Shown in pieces: positions 7,861 through 15,812 of a DNA stretch of 64,000 bases. The DNA is taken from NCBI RefSeq assembly GCF_010550695.1, contig NZ_JAAGOB010000006.1, positions 248,001-312,000 on the forward strand. The letters run 5' to 3'. Positions within the stretch are counted from its first letter, which is position 1. Each line of letters opens with the position of its first letter. The notes below the pieces were generated by a model. It did not search any database, had not been told where the DNA came from, and saw nothing but the letters and a program-made list of their open reading frames with translations. This DNA is from Phytoactinopolyspora alkaliphila. GTDB lineage: Bacteria > Actinomycetota > Actinomycetes > Jiangellales > Jiangellaceae. A program made the translations under genes and the position numbers.

Positions 7861-10800
7861 CCCAGAGGCTGACCCTCGACCACCTGCTCGAGCTGAAGGT
7901 CCCCGCGCAGCCGGCGATCTCTCCGGACGGCGAACACGTGGTGTACGTGCTGACCACTGTGGACCGTGAAGCCGACGCGAACCGCTGCGCGCTGTGGACG
8001 GTACCGGCCTCCGGTGGCGCCGCGCGGCAGCTGACCAGGGGACCGAGGGACATGTCCCCGTCGTGGTCCCCGGACGGACGGAGCATCGCCTTCCTGCGCG
8101 CCGACGACGGCCCGGCGCAGGTCTGGCTCCTGCCGGCCGACGGCGGGGAGGCACGTCAGCTGACCTCCGAACCGGGCGGCGCGGGCACACCCGTCTGGAG
8201 CCCGGACGGCAGCCGGATCGCCTTCGCCGGACCCGTCGACACGTGGGCCCTCGCGGACGAGGACGACGACGGCCGGGCGCGCCGCACCACCGCACCGATC
8301 GTGATCGACCGGGTGGGCTTCAAGGCCGACGGCGCCGGCATGCTGCGGGGGCACCGGCAGCACGTGTTCGTGACAGATGTGGAGACCGGGAAGTCAAAGC
8401 AGCTGACCCGAGGCGACTGGCACGCGAGCGATCCTGCCTGGTCGCCGGACGGCAGGTGGCTGGCCTTCAGCGCGGCCATGGCCCCGGACTCAGATCTCAG
8501 CGGTGAGAGCGCCGCGTACGTGATGCGCGCCGACCCGGATTCCGGGAGCGAACCACCGTGGCGGATGGTCGGGCAGCCGGGCCTCGCCGGTCCGGTGTCC
8601 TGGACACCGGACGGGGACGCCCTGCTGGTGGTGGGCCGACAGGACGTGAGCGTCGGGAACAACCGGCTGCTGCGGACCCCCTTCGAAGGCGGGGACGTGG
8701 TGGACCTCACGGTGAGCCAGGACCGCAACGTCATGCCGGGCGGCCCCGGCTATCCCGGTGGATTGCCGCAGATCGCATCAGACCGGCGCACCGTGGTCTA
8801 CTGCGCGCGGGATCGGGGCTGCACGCACGGCTACACTCTCGGCCTCACCGGCGGCGAGCCCGAGGCGCTGGTCGGGGGTTCCAGCCGCGTCGTCTCTGGT
8901 CTGTCCGTGGCTGCCCGGGCCGCGCGGGCGGCCGTCGTCGTCGCCACCCCTGAGACGTACGGCGAGGTGATGCTCGTTGACCTCGACACCGGCGACGAGA
9001 CGGTCCTGACCGGCTATGCCCCGGCCGGCCTGGACCTGATCGCGCCGGAGGAGCGGGTGTTCACGGTCTCCGACGGCACCGAGGTGCACGGCTGGCTCAT
9101 CCGCGATCCAGCTGCCACCACCCCGTCACCGCTGCTGGTCGACGTCCACGGCGGCCCGCACAACGCGTGGAGCCCGGTACCCGACGCCGGGCACGCCTAC
9201 CACCAGATGCTGGCCGCGCGCGGCTGGGCGGTCCTCCTGCTCAACCCCCGGGGCAGTGACGGTTACGGCGAGCGGTTCTTCACGGCCGCCGTGGGCGCCT
9301 GGGGACTGGCCGACGAGCGGGACTTCCTCGAACCGCTCGATCAGCTCGTCGCCGAAGGCCTGGCAGACGCGAAGCGGCTGGCACTGTCCGGCTACAGCTA
9401 CGGCGGATACATGACCTGCTGGCTGACCGGGCGAACGGACCGGTTCGCCGCGGCGGTGGCGGGAGGCGTCGTCTCGGACCTCGCCAGCATGGCCGGCACG
9501 TCCGACATGGGGCACCTGCTGATCAAGCTGGAGACGGCTTTGCCCTACGAGGACGCCGAGAAGTGCGCGGCACAATCCCCGTACGCGAACGTCGCCAAAG
9601 TGACCACGCCCACCCTGATCCTGCACGGGCTCAACGACGACCGCTGCCCGGTGGGCCAGGCCGAGCAGTGGTTCGGTGCCCTGCGCGCCCGCGGCGTCCC
9701 CTCCGAGCTCGTCCTCTATCCCGAGGCGTCGCACCTGTTCATCCTCAACGGCCGGCCGTCACACCGGGCCGACTACTCCCGGCGGGTGCTCGACTGGGTG
9801 ACCCGCCACACCGCGAAGGAGACGAAGATGCCCACGTCCGGACTGGACCAGGAGTACTGGCAGCGACGGCTGGCCGAGCTCGCCGAGAAATACAAGGTTC
9901 CCGGCGCCGCGCTGGGTATCGCGCACGGGGACCAGACCGTCGAGCTCGCCTACGGCCTCACCAATGTCGACACCGGCGTGGAAGTCACGACGGACACGGT
10001 GTTCCAGATCGGCTCGGTGTCGAAGGTGTGGACGGCGTCGGTGGTCATGGCGCTGGTCGACGCGGGGAAGCTGGATCTCGACGAGCCGGTGGTGACGTAC
10101 CTGCCGGAGCTCGTCCTCGCCGATCCGGAGGCCACCGCGCGGGTGACCATGCGTCACCTGCTGACGCACACCAGCGGCATCGACGGCGACTTCTTCCTCG
10201 ACACCGGGCGCGGCGACGAGTGCCTCGAGCGCTACGTCGACGCGCTCGCCGGGTTGCCGCTGAACCATCCGCTCGGTGCCACCTGGTCCTACTGCAACGC
10301 CGGGTTCGTCATCGCCGGCCGGGTGATCGAGAAGCTCACCGGGCAGAGCTGGGACAACGCGATGAGGGATCTGTTGTACACCCCCCTCGGCCTATCGCGC
10401 ACCGTGACGCTGCCGGAGGACGCGCTGCTGCACCGCACCGCGGTCGGCCACGTGCACGAGGGCGACGAGGAACCGCGCCGGGCTCCGGTGTGGGTGCTGC
10501 CGCGCTCACTCGGCCCGGCCGGTCTGATCTCGTCGTCGGTGAGCGACGTGCTGGCGTTCGCCCGGATGCACCTGAACGACGGGGTCGCCGCCGACGGCAC
10601 CCGGGTGCTGACCGCGGAGTCGGCCGCCGCGATGCGCGACGAGCAGGTCCGGCTGCCGGACCCGTACACGCTGGCCGACTCCTGGGGCCTCGGCTGGTTC
10701 CGCCTCGACTGGAACGGGACCCGGCTGATCGGGCACGACGGCAACACGATCGGGCAGTCGGCGTTCCTGCGGATACTTCCCGAGCAGGACGTGGCGGTGA

Positions 10801-11201
10801 CCCTGCTGACCAACGGCGGGCACACCCGCGACCTCTACGAGACCCTGATCCGCGAGGTGTTCCGTGACCTGACCGGGGTGGAGATGGCCTCGCCACTGCA
10901 GCCCCCGGCCGAACCGGTCACCGCGGACATCACTCCGCATGTGGGCACCTATCGCCGGACCTCCATCCGGATGGAGGTCAGCGCGGCCGAGTCCGGCCCA
11001 CGCCTGCGGGTCCACGTCGACCGGGCGGCGATGGGTCTTGACGAGGAGGTCAAGGACTATGACCTGGTGCCGGTCCGGGAGGGACTGTACGTGATCCGGG
11101 AACCCGGCGCGGAGACCTGGACACCGGTCACGTTCTACACCCTGGGCGACGGCTCGCCGTATGTGCACCTGGGTGTGCGTGCCACGCCGAGGGTCACGTG
11201 A
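7857..11201 (+). CDS. Fusion of an S9 prolyl oligopeptidase-type peptidase with an S12 beta-lactamase-fold hydrolase
   Basis: A 1114-residue protein without a signal peptide. Residues 1-400 form a beta-propeller of repeated SPDG units (SPSWSPDG, PVWSPDG, DPAWSPDG). Residues 400-655 are the S9 alpha/beta hydrolase domain, with Ser514 in GYSYGG, Asp594 in HGLNDDR and His626 in EASHLF. From about 658 a complete S12 domain follows: SVSK (Ser720, Lys723), YCN (Tyr812) and HDG (960-962), then a C-terminal lipocalin-like extension. At the joint, GAAGGAG lies 7 nt before an in-frame ATG (9828), almost identical to the ribosome site of the related stand-alone gene at 12354. The fusion may therefore come from loss of a stop codon, and a separate S12 product of about 457 residues may also be made. 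Expected chemistry: aminoacyl- or oligopeptidase plus D-aminopeptidase or DD-peptidase-like hydrolysis. Confidence 0.85.
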   Translation: MTQRLTLDHLLELKVPAQPAISPDGEHVVYVLTTVDREADANRCALWTVPASGGAARQLTRGPRDMSPSWSPDGRSIAFLRADDGPAQVWLLPADGGEARQLTSEPGGAGTPVWSPDGSRIAFAGPVDTWALADEDDDGRARRTTAPIVIDRVGFKADGAGMLRGHRQHVFVTDVETGKSKQLTRGDWHASDPAWSPDGRWLAFSAAMAPDSDLSGESAAYVMRADPDSGSEPPWRMVGQPGLAGPVSWTPDGDALLVVGRQDVSVGNNRLLRTPFEGGDVVDLTVSQDRNVMPGGPGYPGGLPQIASDRRTVVYCARDRGCTHGYTLGLTGGEPEALVGGSSRVVSGLSVAARAARAAVVVATPETYGEVMLVDLDTGDETVLTGYAPAGLDLIAPEERVFTVSDGTEVHGWLIRDPAATTPSPLLVDVHGGPHNAWSPVPDAGHAYHQMLAARGWAVLLLNPRGSDGYGERFFTAAVGAWGLADERDFLEPLDQLVAEGLADAKRLALSGYSYGGYMTCWLTGRTDRFAAAVAGGVVSDLASMAGTSDMGHLLIKLETALPYEDAEKCAAQSPYANVAKVTTPTLILHGLNDDRCPVGQAEQWFGALRARGVPSELVLYPEASHLFILNGRPSHRADYSRRVLDWVTRHTAKETKMPTSGLDQEYWQRRLAELAEKYKVPGAALGIAHGDQTVELAYGLTNVDTGVEVTTDTVFQIGSVSKVWTASVVMALVDAGKLDLDEPVVTYLPELVLADPEATARVTMRHLLTHTSGIDGDFFLDTGRGDECLERYVDALAGLPLNHPLGATWSYCNAGFVIAGRVIEKLTGQSWDNAMRDLLYTPLGLSRTVTLPEDALLHRTAVGHVHEGDEEPRRAPVWVLPRSLGPAGLISSSVSDVLAFARMHLNDGVAADGTRVLTAESAAAMRDEQVRLPDPYTLADSWGLGWFRLDWNGTRLIGHDGNTIGQSAFLRILPEQDVAVTLLTNGGHTRDLYETLIREVFRDLTGVEMASPLQPPAEPVTADITPHVGTYRRTSIRMEVSAAESGPRLRVHVDRAAMGLDEEVKDYDLVPVREGLYVIREPGAETWTPVTFYTLGDGSPYVHLGVRATPRVT

Positions 11202-12340
11202 GGGCGGCGGCCGGACGGGCCGGGCCGGCGGCCGACAACGGCGGCGCCGTCGGCATGATCGACGATCTCGGCCGTCTGGTCACGTGCGAGTCGCCGTCGT
11301 CGGACCTGGCCGCCCTGGCCCGCAGCGCCGACGTCGTGGCGGAACTCGGCATCCGGCTCACCGGCCGGGAGCCGGACCGGATCGAGCTGTCCGGACGCCC
11401 GCACCTGCGGTGGCGATTCGGCACGGGTGACCGGGTGCTGCTGTTGGGACACCACGACACGGTGTGGCCGGTCGGCTCGCTCAGCAAGCACCCGTGGCGG
11501 GTGGAGGACGGCCTGGCCTACGGGCCCGGCTGCTTCGACATGAAGGCCGGACTGGTGCAGCTGTTCCATGCGGTGGCTTCGCTGCCGTCGCCCGACGGCG
11601 TGACCATCCTGGTCAGCGCGGACGAGGAGCTCGGCGCACCGACGTCGCGGCAGCTGATCCAGGAGGAAGCACGGCGGGTCGCGGCCGCGCTGGTCCTGGA
11701 GGGCAGCGCGGACGGCGGCGCGCTGAAGACGGCGCGCAAAGGCATCTCGCAATACGAGCTGCGTGTGCACGGGAGGGCCGCGCATGCCGGACTCGAGCCG
11801 TGGAACGGTGTGAACGCCACGGTGGAGCTGGCCCACCAGGTGCTCGCGCTCGTAGCGCTCGACGACGGCCGGCAGGACGCCGCCACGGTCACCCCGTCGG
11901 TGATCAGCGGAGGCACCGCGGCGAACACCGTGCCGGCCGAGGCGTCCGTGCGAATCGACGTGCGCGTGCCCACCGTGGACGAGCAGAACCGGGTGCACGC
12001 GGCCATCCACGGGCTGCGCCCCCAGCTCGACGGCGCCCGGCTCGAGGTGGTGGAAGGCCCGGCGCATCCGCCGATGGAGCCCGCGGCGTCGGCGGACCTG
12101 TACCGGCTGGCCGAGGAGATCGCCGCCGGCACCGGCGCCGGTCCGCTCGGAAGCGCCCGGGTGGGCGGCGGCTCGGACGGAAACCTGACGGCGGGCGCCG
12201 GGACTCCCACGCTCGACGGGTTGGGCGCCGTGGGTGGCAACGCCCATGCGCCCGGGGAGCACGTCGTCGTCGATCAGATGCCCGTCCGTGCCGCGCTGGT
12301 GGCAGGGCTGATCGCTCGGCTCCTGGTTGAGGGCCCATGA
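11198..12340 (+). CDS. M20 family metallopeptidase/deacylase (carboxypeptidase G2-like)
   Basis: A 380-residue zinc hydrolase of the M20 family (CPG2/ArgE/DapE). Metal ligands and catalytic residues are in place: HHDT in LLGHHDTVWP, the bridging Asp in GPGCFDMKAG, the Glu pair in SADEELGAP, and the distal His in GNAHAPGEHV. A dimerisation domain (about 180-290) interrupts the catalytic domain (GKG-like segment KTARKGISQYELRVHGRAAHAG). The GTG at 11198 overlaps the previous stop by 4 nt; an internal ATG at 11255 is a possible alternative. In the N-succinylamino acid pathway the final step, desuccinylation of the L-isomer, is done by an M20 enzyme, and this gene is the candidate here. Confidence 0.85.
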   Translation: MRAAAGRAGPAADNGGAVGMIDDLGRLVTCESPSSDLAALARSADVVAELGIRLTGREPDRIELSGRPHLRWRFGTGDRVLLLGHHDTVWPVGSLSKHPWRVEDGLAYGPGCFDMKAGLVQLFHAVASLPSPDGVTILVSADEELGAPTSRQLIQEEARRVAAALVLEGSADGGALKTARKGISQYELRVHGRAAHAGLEPWNGVNATVELAHQVLALVALDDGRQDAATVTPSVISGGTAANTVPAEASVRIDVRVPTVDEQNRVHAAIHGLRPQLDGARLEVVEGPAHPPMEPAASADLYRLAEEIAAGTGAGPLGSARVGGGSDGNLTAGAGTPTLDGLGAVGGNAHAPGEHVVVDQMPVRAALVAGLIARLLVEGP

Positions 12341-12353
12341 GAAGGAGACACAG

Positions 12354-13748
12354 ATGAGCAGCACGTTCAACGACGTCCGTGGCTGGCTGCCCCGGAGGGT
12401 GGCCGACCTGGCCGCGGAGCACAAGGTGCCGGGCGCCACGGTGGCGGTGCTGGCCGAAGGTGGGATCGCCGAGGCCGCCACCGGTGTGATCAGCACCAAC
12501 ACCGGCGTGGACGTCACCGCGGACACGCTATTCCAGATCGGTTCCATCACCAAGCTGTGGACCGCCACGCTGGTCATGCAGCTGGCCGACGAGGGACAGC
12601 TGGAGCTGGACGCGCCCGTGCGCACCTACCTGCCCGGGTTCCGGGTCGCCGACGAAGATGCCAGTGCGCGGATCACCGTGCGCCAGCTCACCTGTCACAC
12701 GAGCGGTTTCGAGGGAGACATCTTCACCGACACCGGCCGCGGCGACGACGCCGTCGAGAAGTACCTCGGGACCATCACCGAGGTACCGCAACTGTTCCCT
12801 CCGGGGGAGCGATTCTCCTACAACAACGCCGGCTACGTGGTGCTCGGCCGGATCGTCGAGGTGCTGCGCGGCAAGCCCTACGGGACGGCGTTGCGAGAGC
12901 ACCTGGCGGCACCACTGGGCCTGGAGCACCTCGCCACCGACGCCTACGAAGCGATCCTGCACCGCGCCGCCGTCGGGCACGTGAGCCCGGAGCCGGACGC
13001 GGATCCCGTGCCGGCGCCCGTCTGGTCGCTGGCGGCGTCGAACGCACCGGCCGGTTCGATGCTGAGCATGAGCGCGGCGGACCTGGTTCGCTTCGCATGG
13101 ATGCACCTGGCCGGCGGCACGGCAGCGGACGGGACCGCGGTGCTGTCCGGCGCGAGTGTCCAGGCCATGCGTGAACGGCAGGTGGAGCTGCCACATCTGG
13201 GGATCATGGGTGACGCCTGGGGGATCGGCTGGGAGATCTTCGACTGGCCGGGCGGGCCGGTGATCGGGCATGACGGCGGGACCATCGGCCAGGCCGCCTT
13301 CCTGCGGGTGGTTCCGGGGGCGGATGTGGCGGTCGCTGTGCTCACCAACGGCGGTGACCCGATGCCGCTGTTCGAGAGCGTCGCCGGAGATGTGTTGCGG
13401 GAACTCGCCGGAGTCAGTGTTCCCGCGGCGTCGGAGCCGCCGGAGCGCCCCGAGCCCGTGACCGATCCGAGCCGATACGTGGGTCGCTACGCCGCTGACG
13501 TGATCCTGTACGAGGTGGAGGCGGACAGCGACGGGCGGCTGTGGCAGACCATGAAGCCACAAGGGGTACTGGCCGAGGCGGGGCAGCACGAGCAACGCTT
13601 CGAGATCGTCCGGCTCCGGGAGGACACCTTCGTCTCCCGCGAGCGGGTGCACGGCATCCACATGCCGGCCGCGTTCGTCGGCGACGACGGCGCGGGACGC
13701 GCTCGGTTCCTGCACCAGGGCCGGGCCGTGCCCAGGGTGGATCGGTGA
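12354..13748 (+). CDS. S12 family beta-lactamase-fold serine hydrolase
   Basis: A 464-residue protein of the class C beta-lactamase/DD-carboxypeptidase/D-aminopeptidase family. Catalytic motifs: SITK (Ser64, Lys67), the Tyr motif in FSYNNAGYV, and GHDGG replacing KTG in the third element. A beta-barrel-like C-terminal domain (about 370-464) resembles those of D-aminopeptidases and of the S12 half of the fusion protein at 7857-11201; the two proteins are paralogues over their whole S12 length. The ATG at 12354 follows GAAGGAG at good spacing; an upstream in-frame TTG lies within the previous gene. No signal peptide is seen, so it probably acts on imported substrate in the cytoplasm. Confidence 0.85.
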   Translation: MSSTFNDVRGWLPRRVADLAAEHKVPGATVAVLAEGGIAEAATGVISTNTGVDVTADTLFQIGSITKLWTATLVMQLADEGQLELDAPVRTYLPGFRVADEDASARITVRQLTCHTSGFEGDIFTDTGRGDDAVEKYLGTITEVPQLFPPGERFSYNNAGYVVLGRIVEVLRGKPYGTALREHLAAPLGLEHLATDAYEAILHRAAVGHVSPEPDADPVPAPVWSLAASNAPAGSMLSMSAADLVRFAWMHLAGGTAADGTAVLSGASVQAMRERQVELPHLGIMGDAWGIGWEIFDWPGGPVIGHDGGTIGQAAFLRVVPGADVAVAVLTNGGDPMPLFESVAGDVLRELAGVSVPAASEPPERPEPVTDPSRYVGRYAADVILYEVEADSDGRLWQTMKPQGVLAEAGQHEQRFEIVRLREDTFVSRERVHGIHMPAAFVGDDGAGRARFLHQGRAVPRVDR

Positions 13749-13778
13749 CATCGTGCACCGCGACGAGATGCCGGCGTG

Positions 13779-14708
13779 ATGACGGGCACACGCGACCATG
13801 ACGGGCAGGCCACGGCTCTGCACCGCGATGACATGACGGTGAATGTGATGGCCATGAATGCGTTCGGCGTCGCCGCTGAGGCAGCCCGGCGGTCCGGTGT
13901 GGTGGTGCGGACGCTGCACGAGCTCGCGGACCTGCAACGTGTGGTGGTGCTCTTCGACGACATCTGGCGGCCCGACACCGGCAGCCCGCTGGTGAACATC
14001 GAGCAGTTGCGGGCCATGACGCACGCCGGCAACTATCTGGCCGGCGCCTTCGACGGCGACGGCCGCCTGATCGGGGCGTGCGTGGGCTTCTTCGCGGCGC
14101 CGTCCGGGACTGGGCTGCACTCCCACATCGCGGGCGTCGCCGCGGACGCGCGCCGGCGACACGTGGGCTTCGCACTGAAGCTGCACCAGCGCGCATGGGC
14201 GCTCGAACGCGACCTGACCGAGATCACCTGGACGTTCGATCCGCTGCTCAGCCGCAACGCCTACTTCAACCTGTGCAAGCTGGGTGCGCGACCGCGCGAG
14301 TACCTGGTCGACTTCTACGGCGACATCAACGACTCCATCAACGCCGGTCAGGGCAGTGACCGGCTGCTGGTGGCATGGACGCTCGGCGCCGCGCCGGGGC
14401 GGCCGGCGGACGTGGGCGGCCCGCGCATGGACGTCGAGGAGCTGCGGGCCTCCGGCGCGGTCCCCGCCCTGACCGAGTCCGCGGCCGGGTGGCCCGAGTG
14501 TCCCCCGGTCTCTCACTGGAAGGATGCCGACGTCGTCCTGGTGCAGGTACCGGCCGAGATCGAGACGCTGCGCCAGAGCGACCACGGTGCGGCCCGGCAG
14601 TGGCGGCTCGCGGTGCGCGACGTGCTGGGCACGATGCTGCGCGACGGGGGCCGGGTCGCCGGATTCAGCCGGTCCGGGTTCTACGTGGTGGAGAGGACAG
14701 CTGAATGA
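13779..14708 (+). CDS. GNAT-superfamily acyltransferase paired with the racemase gene (COG3375-like)
   Basis: A 309-residue protein. The centre (about 70-160) looks like a GNAT fold: LAGAFDGDGRLIGACVGFF for beta strands 3-4, then HSHIAGVAADARRRHVGFALKLHQRAWAL, whose R..VG.AL segment is the acyl-CoA pyrophosphate loop. Relatives of this type sit next to N-acylamino acid racemase/OSBS genes; in the pathway described in Geobacillus kaustophilus a GNAT enzyme N-succinylates D-amino acids with succinyl-CoA. The stop overlaps the racemase start by ATGA, which is direct contextual support. Start choice is uncertain (GTG 13776, ATG 13779, or an internal ATG at 13833), as no clear ribosome site is present. 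Acyl donor and acceptor are inferred. Confidence 0.7.
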   Translation: MTGTRDHDGQATALHRDDMTVNVMAMNAFGVAAEAARRSGVVVRTLHELADLQRVVVLFDDIWRPDTGSPLVNIEQLRAMTHAGNYLAGAFDGDGRLIGACVGFFAAPSGTGLHSHIAGVAADARRRHVGFALKLHQRAWALERDLTEITWTFDPLLSRNAYFNLCKLGARPREYLVDFYGDINDSINAGQGSDRLLVAWTLGAAPGRPADVGGPRMDVEELRASGAVPALTESAAGWPECPPVSHWKDADVVLVQVPAEIETLRQSDHGAARQWRLAVRDVLGTMLRDGGRVAGFSRSGFYVVERTAE

Positions 14709-15811
14709 AGATCACCGGTTTCGAGCTGCGGCGGGTATCGATGCCCCTGGTGGCGCCGTTCCGCACGTCGTTCGGGGTGGCGACCGAGCGCGACGTGCTG
14801 CTGGTGCGGGCGGCGTCCGCCGACGCCGAGGGCTGGGGCGAGTGCGTCGCCATGAGCGAACCGTTGTACTCCCCGGAGTATGTCGAGGGGGCGGCCGACG
14901 TCATGCGCCGATCCCTGATCCCGCGCCTGCTGGCGGTCGCCGATCTGGACCCGCGCCAGGTCGGCCGGGTCCTCGAGCCGATCAAGGGACACCGGATGGC
15001 CAAAGCCGCGCTGGAGACCGCTGTGCTGGACGCGTGGCTGCGCGAGCGGGGCGAGTCGTTCGGCGCGTTCCTGGGCGCGGTGCGCGACCGGGTGCCGGCC
15101 GGCGTGTCCGTCGGCATCATGGACACGATCCCGCAGCTTCTCGATGCCGTGGACGGCTACCTACAGCAGGGCTATCTGCGGATCAAGCTGAAGATCGAGC
15201 CGGGCTGGGATGTGGCGCCGGTGCGTGCGGTGAGGGAGCGGTTCGGGGACGACGTGCTGCTCCAGGTCGACGCGAACGCTGCCTACACGCTGGCCGACGC
15301 CCCCACGCTAGCCCGCCTTGACGACTTTGACCTGCTCCTGATCGAGCAGCCGCTGGGAGAGGACGACCTCCGGCAACACGCCGAGCTGGCGACTCTGGTG
15401 CGCACGCCGATCTGCCTGGACGAGTCTATCGAGTCGGCGAAGGATGCGGCGGACGCCATCGCGATGCGAGCCACCCGGGTGGTCAACATCAAGCCGGGAC
15501 GGGTGGGCGGGTATCTGGAGGCGCGCCGCATCCACGACGTCTGCCAGGCGAACGGCATCCCCGTGTGGTGCGGAGGGATGCTGGAGACCGGGCTGGGCCG
15601 GGCGGCCAACGTGGCGCTCGCCGCGCTGCCGGGGTTCAGCCTGCCGGGCGACACCTCGGCGTCGGACCGGTATTACGCGGAGGACATCACCGAACCGTTC
15701 GTCCTGGAGAGCGGTCACGTGCGCGTACCCGACGGTGCCGGCATCGGGGTGGAGCCGCTTCCGGACGTCCTCCGGGCTCGCACCGCCGCGTCGGAGTGGT
15801 TGAGCTCGTAA
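14705..15811 (+). CDS. N-acylamino acid racemase / o-succinylbenzoate synthase family (enolase superfamily)
   Basis: A 368-residue enolase-superfamily enzyme of the MenC/NAAAR group. The acid-base and metal residues can all be placed: Lys161 and Lys163 in RIKLKIEPG, Asp189 in VDANAAYT, Glu214 in LLIEQPLGED, Asp239 in CLDESIES and Lys263 in VNIKPGRVGG. These numbers coincide with those of the Amycolatopsis racemase (Lys163, Asp189, Glu214, Asp239, Lys263). It should interconvert N-acyl-D- and N-acyl-L-amino acids. The family also makes o-succinylbenzoate for menaquinone, but no other men gene is near, while a GNAT and an M20 gene are in the same operon, so racemisation is the better call. ATGA overlap with the GNAT gene. 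Confidence 0.88.
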   Translation: MKITGFELRRVSMPLVAPFRTSFGVATERDVLLVRAASADAEGWGECVAMSEPLYSPEYVEGAADVMRRSLIPRLLAVADLDPRQVGRVLEPIKGHRMAKAALETAVLDAWLRERGESFGAFLGAVRDRVPAGVSVGIMDTIPQLLDAVDGYLQQGYLRIKLKIEPGWDVAPVRAVRERFGDDVLLQVDANAAYTLADAPTLARLDDFDLLLIEQPLGEDDLRQHAELATLVRTPICLDESIESAKDAADAIAMRATRVVNIKPGRVGGYLEARRIHDVCQANGIPVWCGGMLETGLGRAANVALAALPGFSLPGDTSASDRYYAEDITEPFVLESGHVRVPDGAGIGVEPLPDVLRARTAASEWLSS

Positions 15812-15812
15812 G

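Noticed and set aside
14705-15811. Menaquinone biosynthesis role (menC)
   Set aside because: No other men gene nearby; the gene is coupled to a GNAT gene and lies in a peptide-uptake operon, which favours the racemase function.
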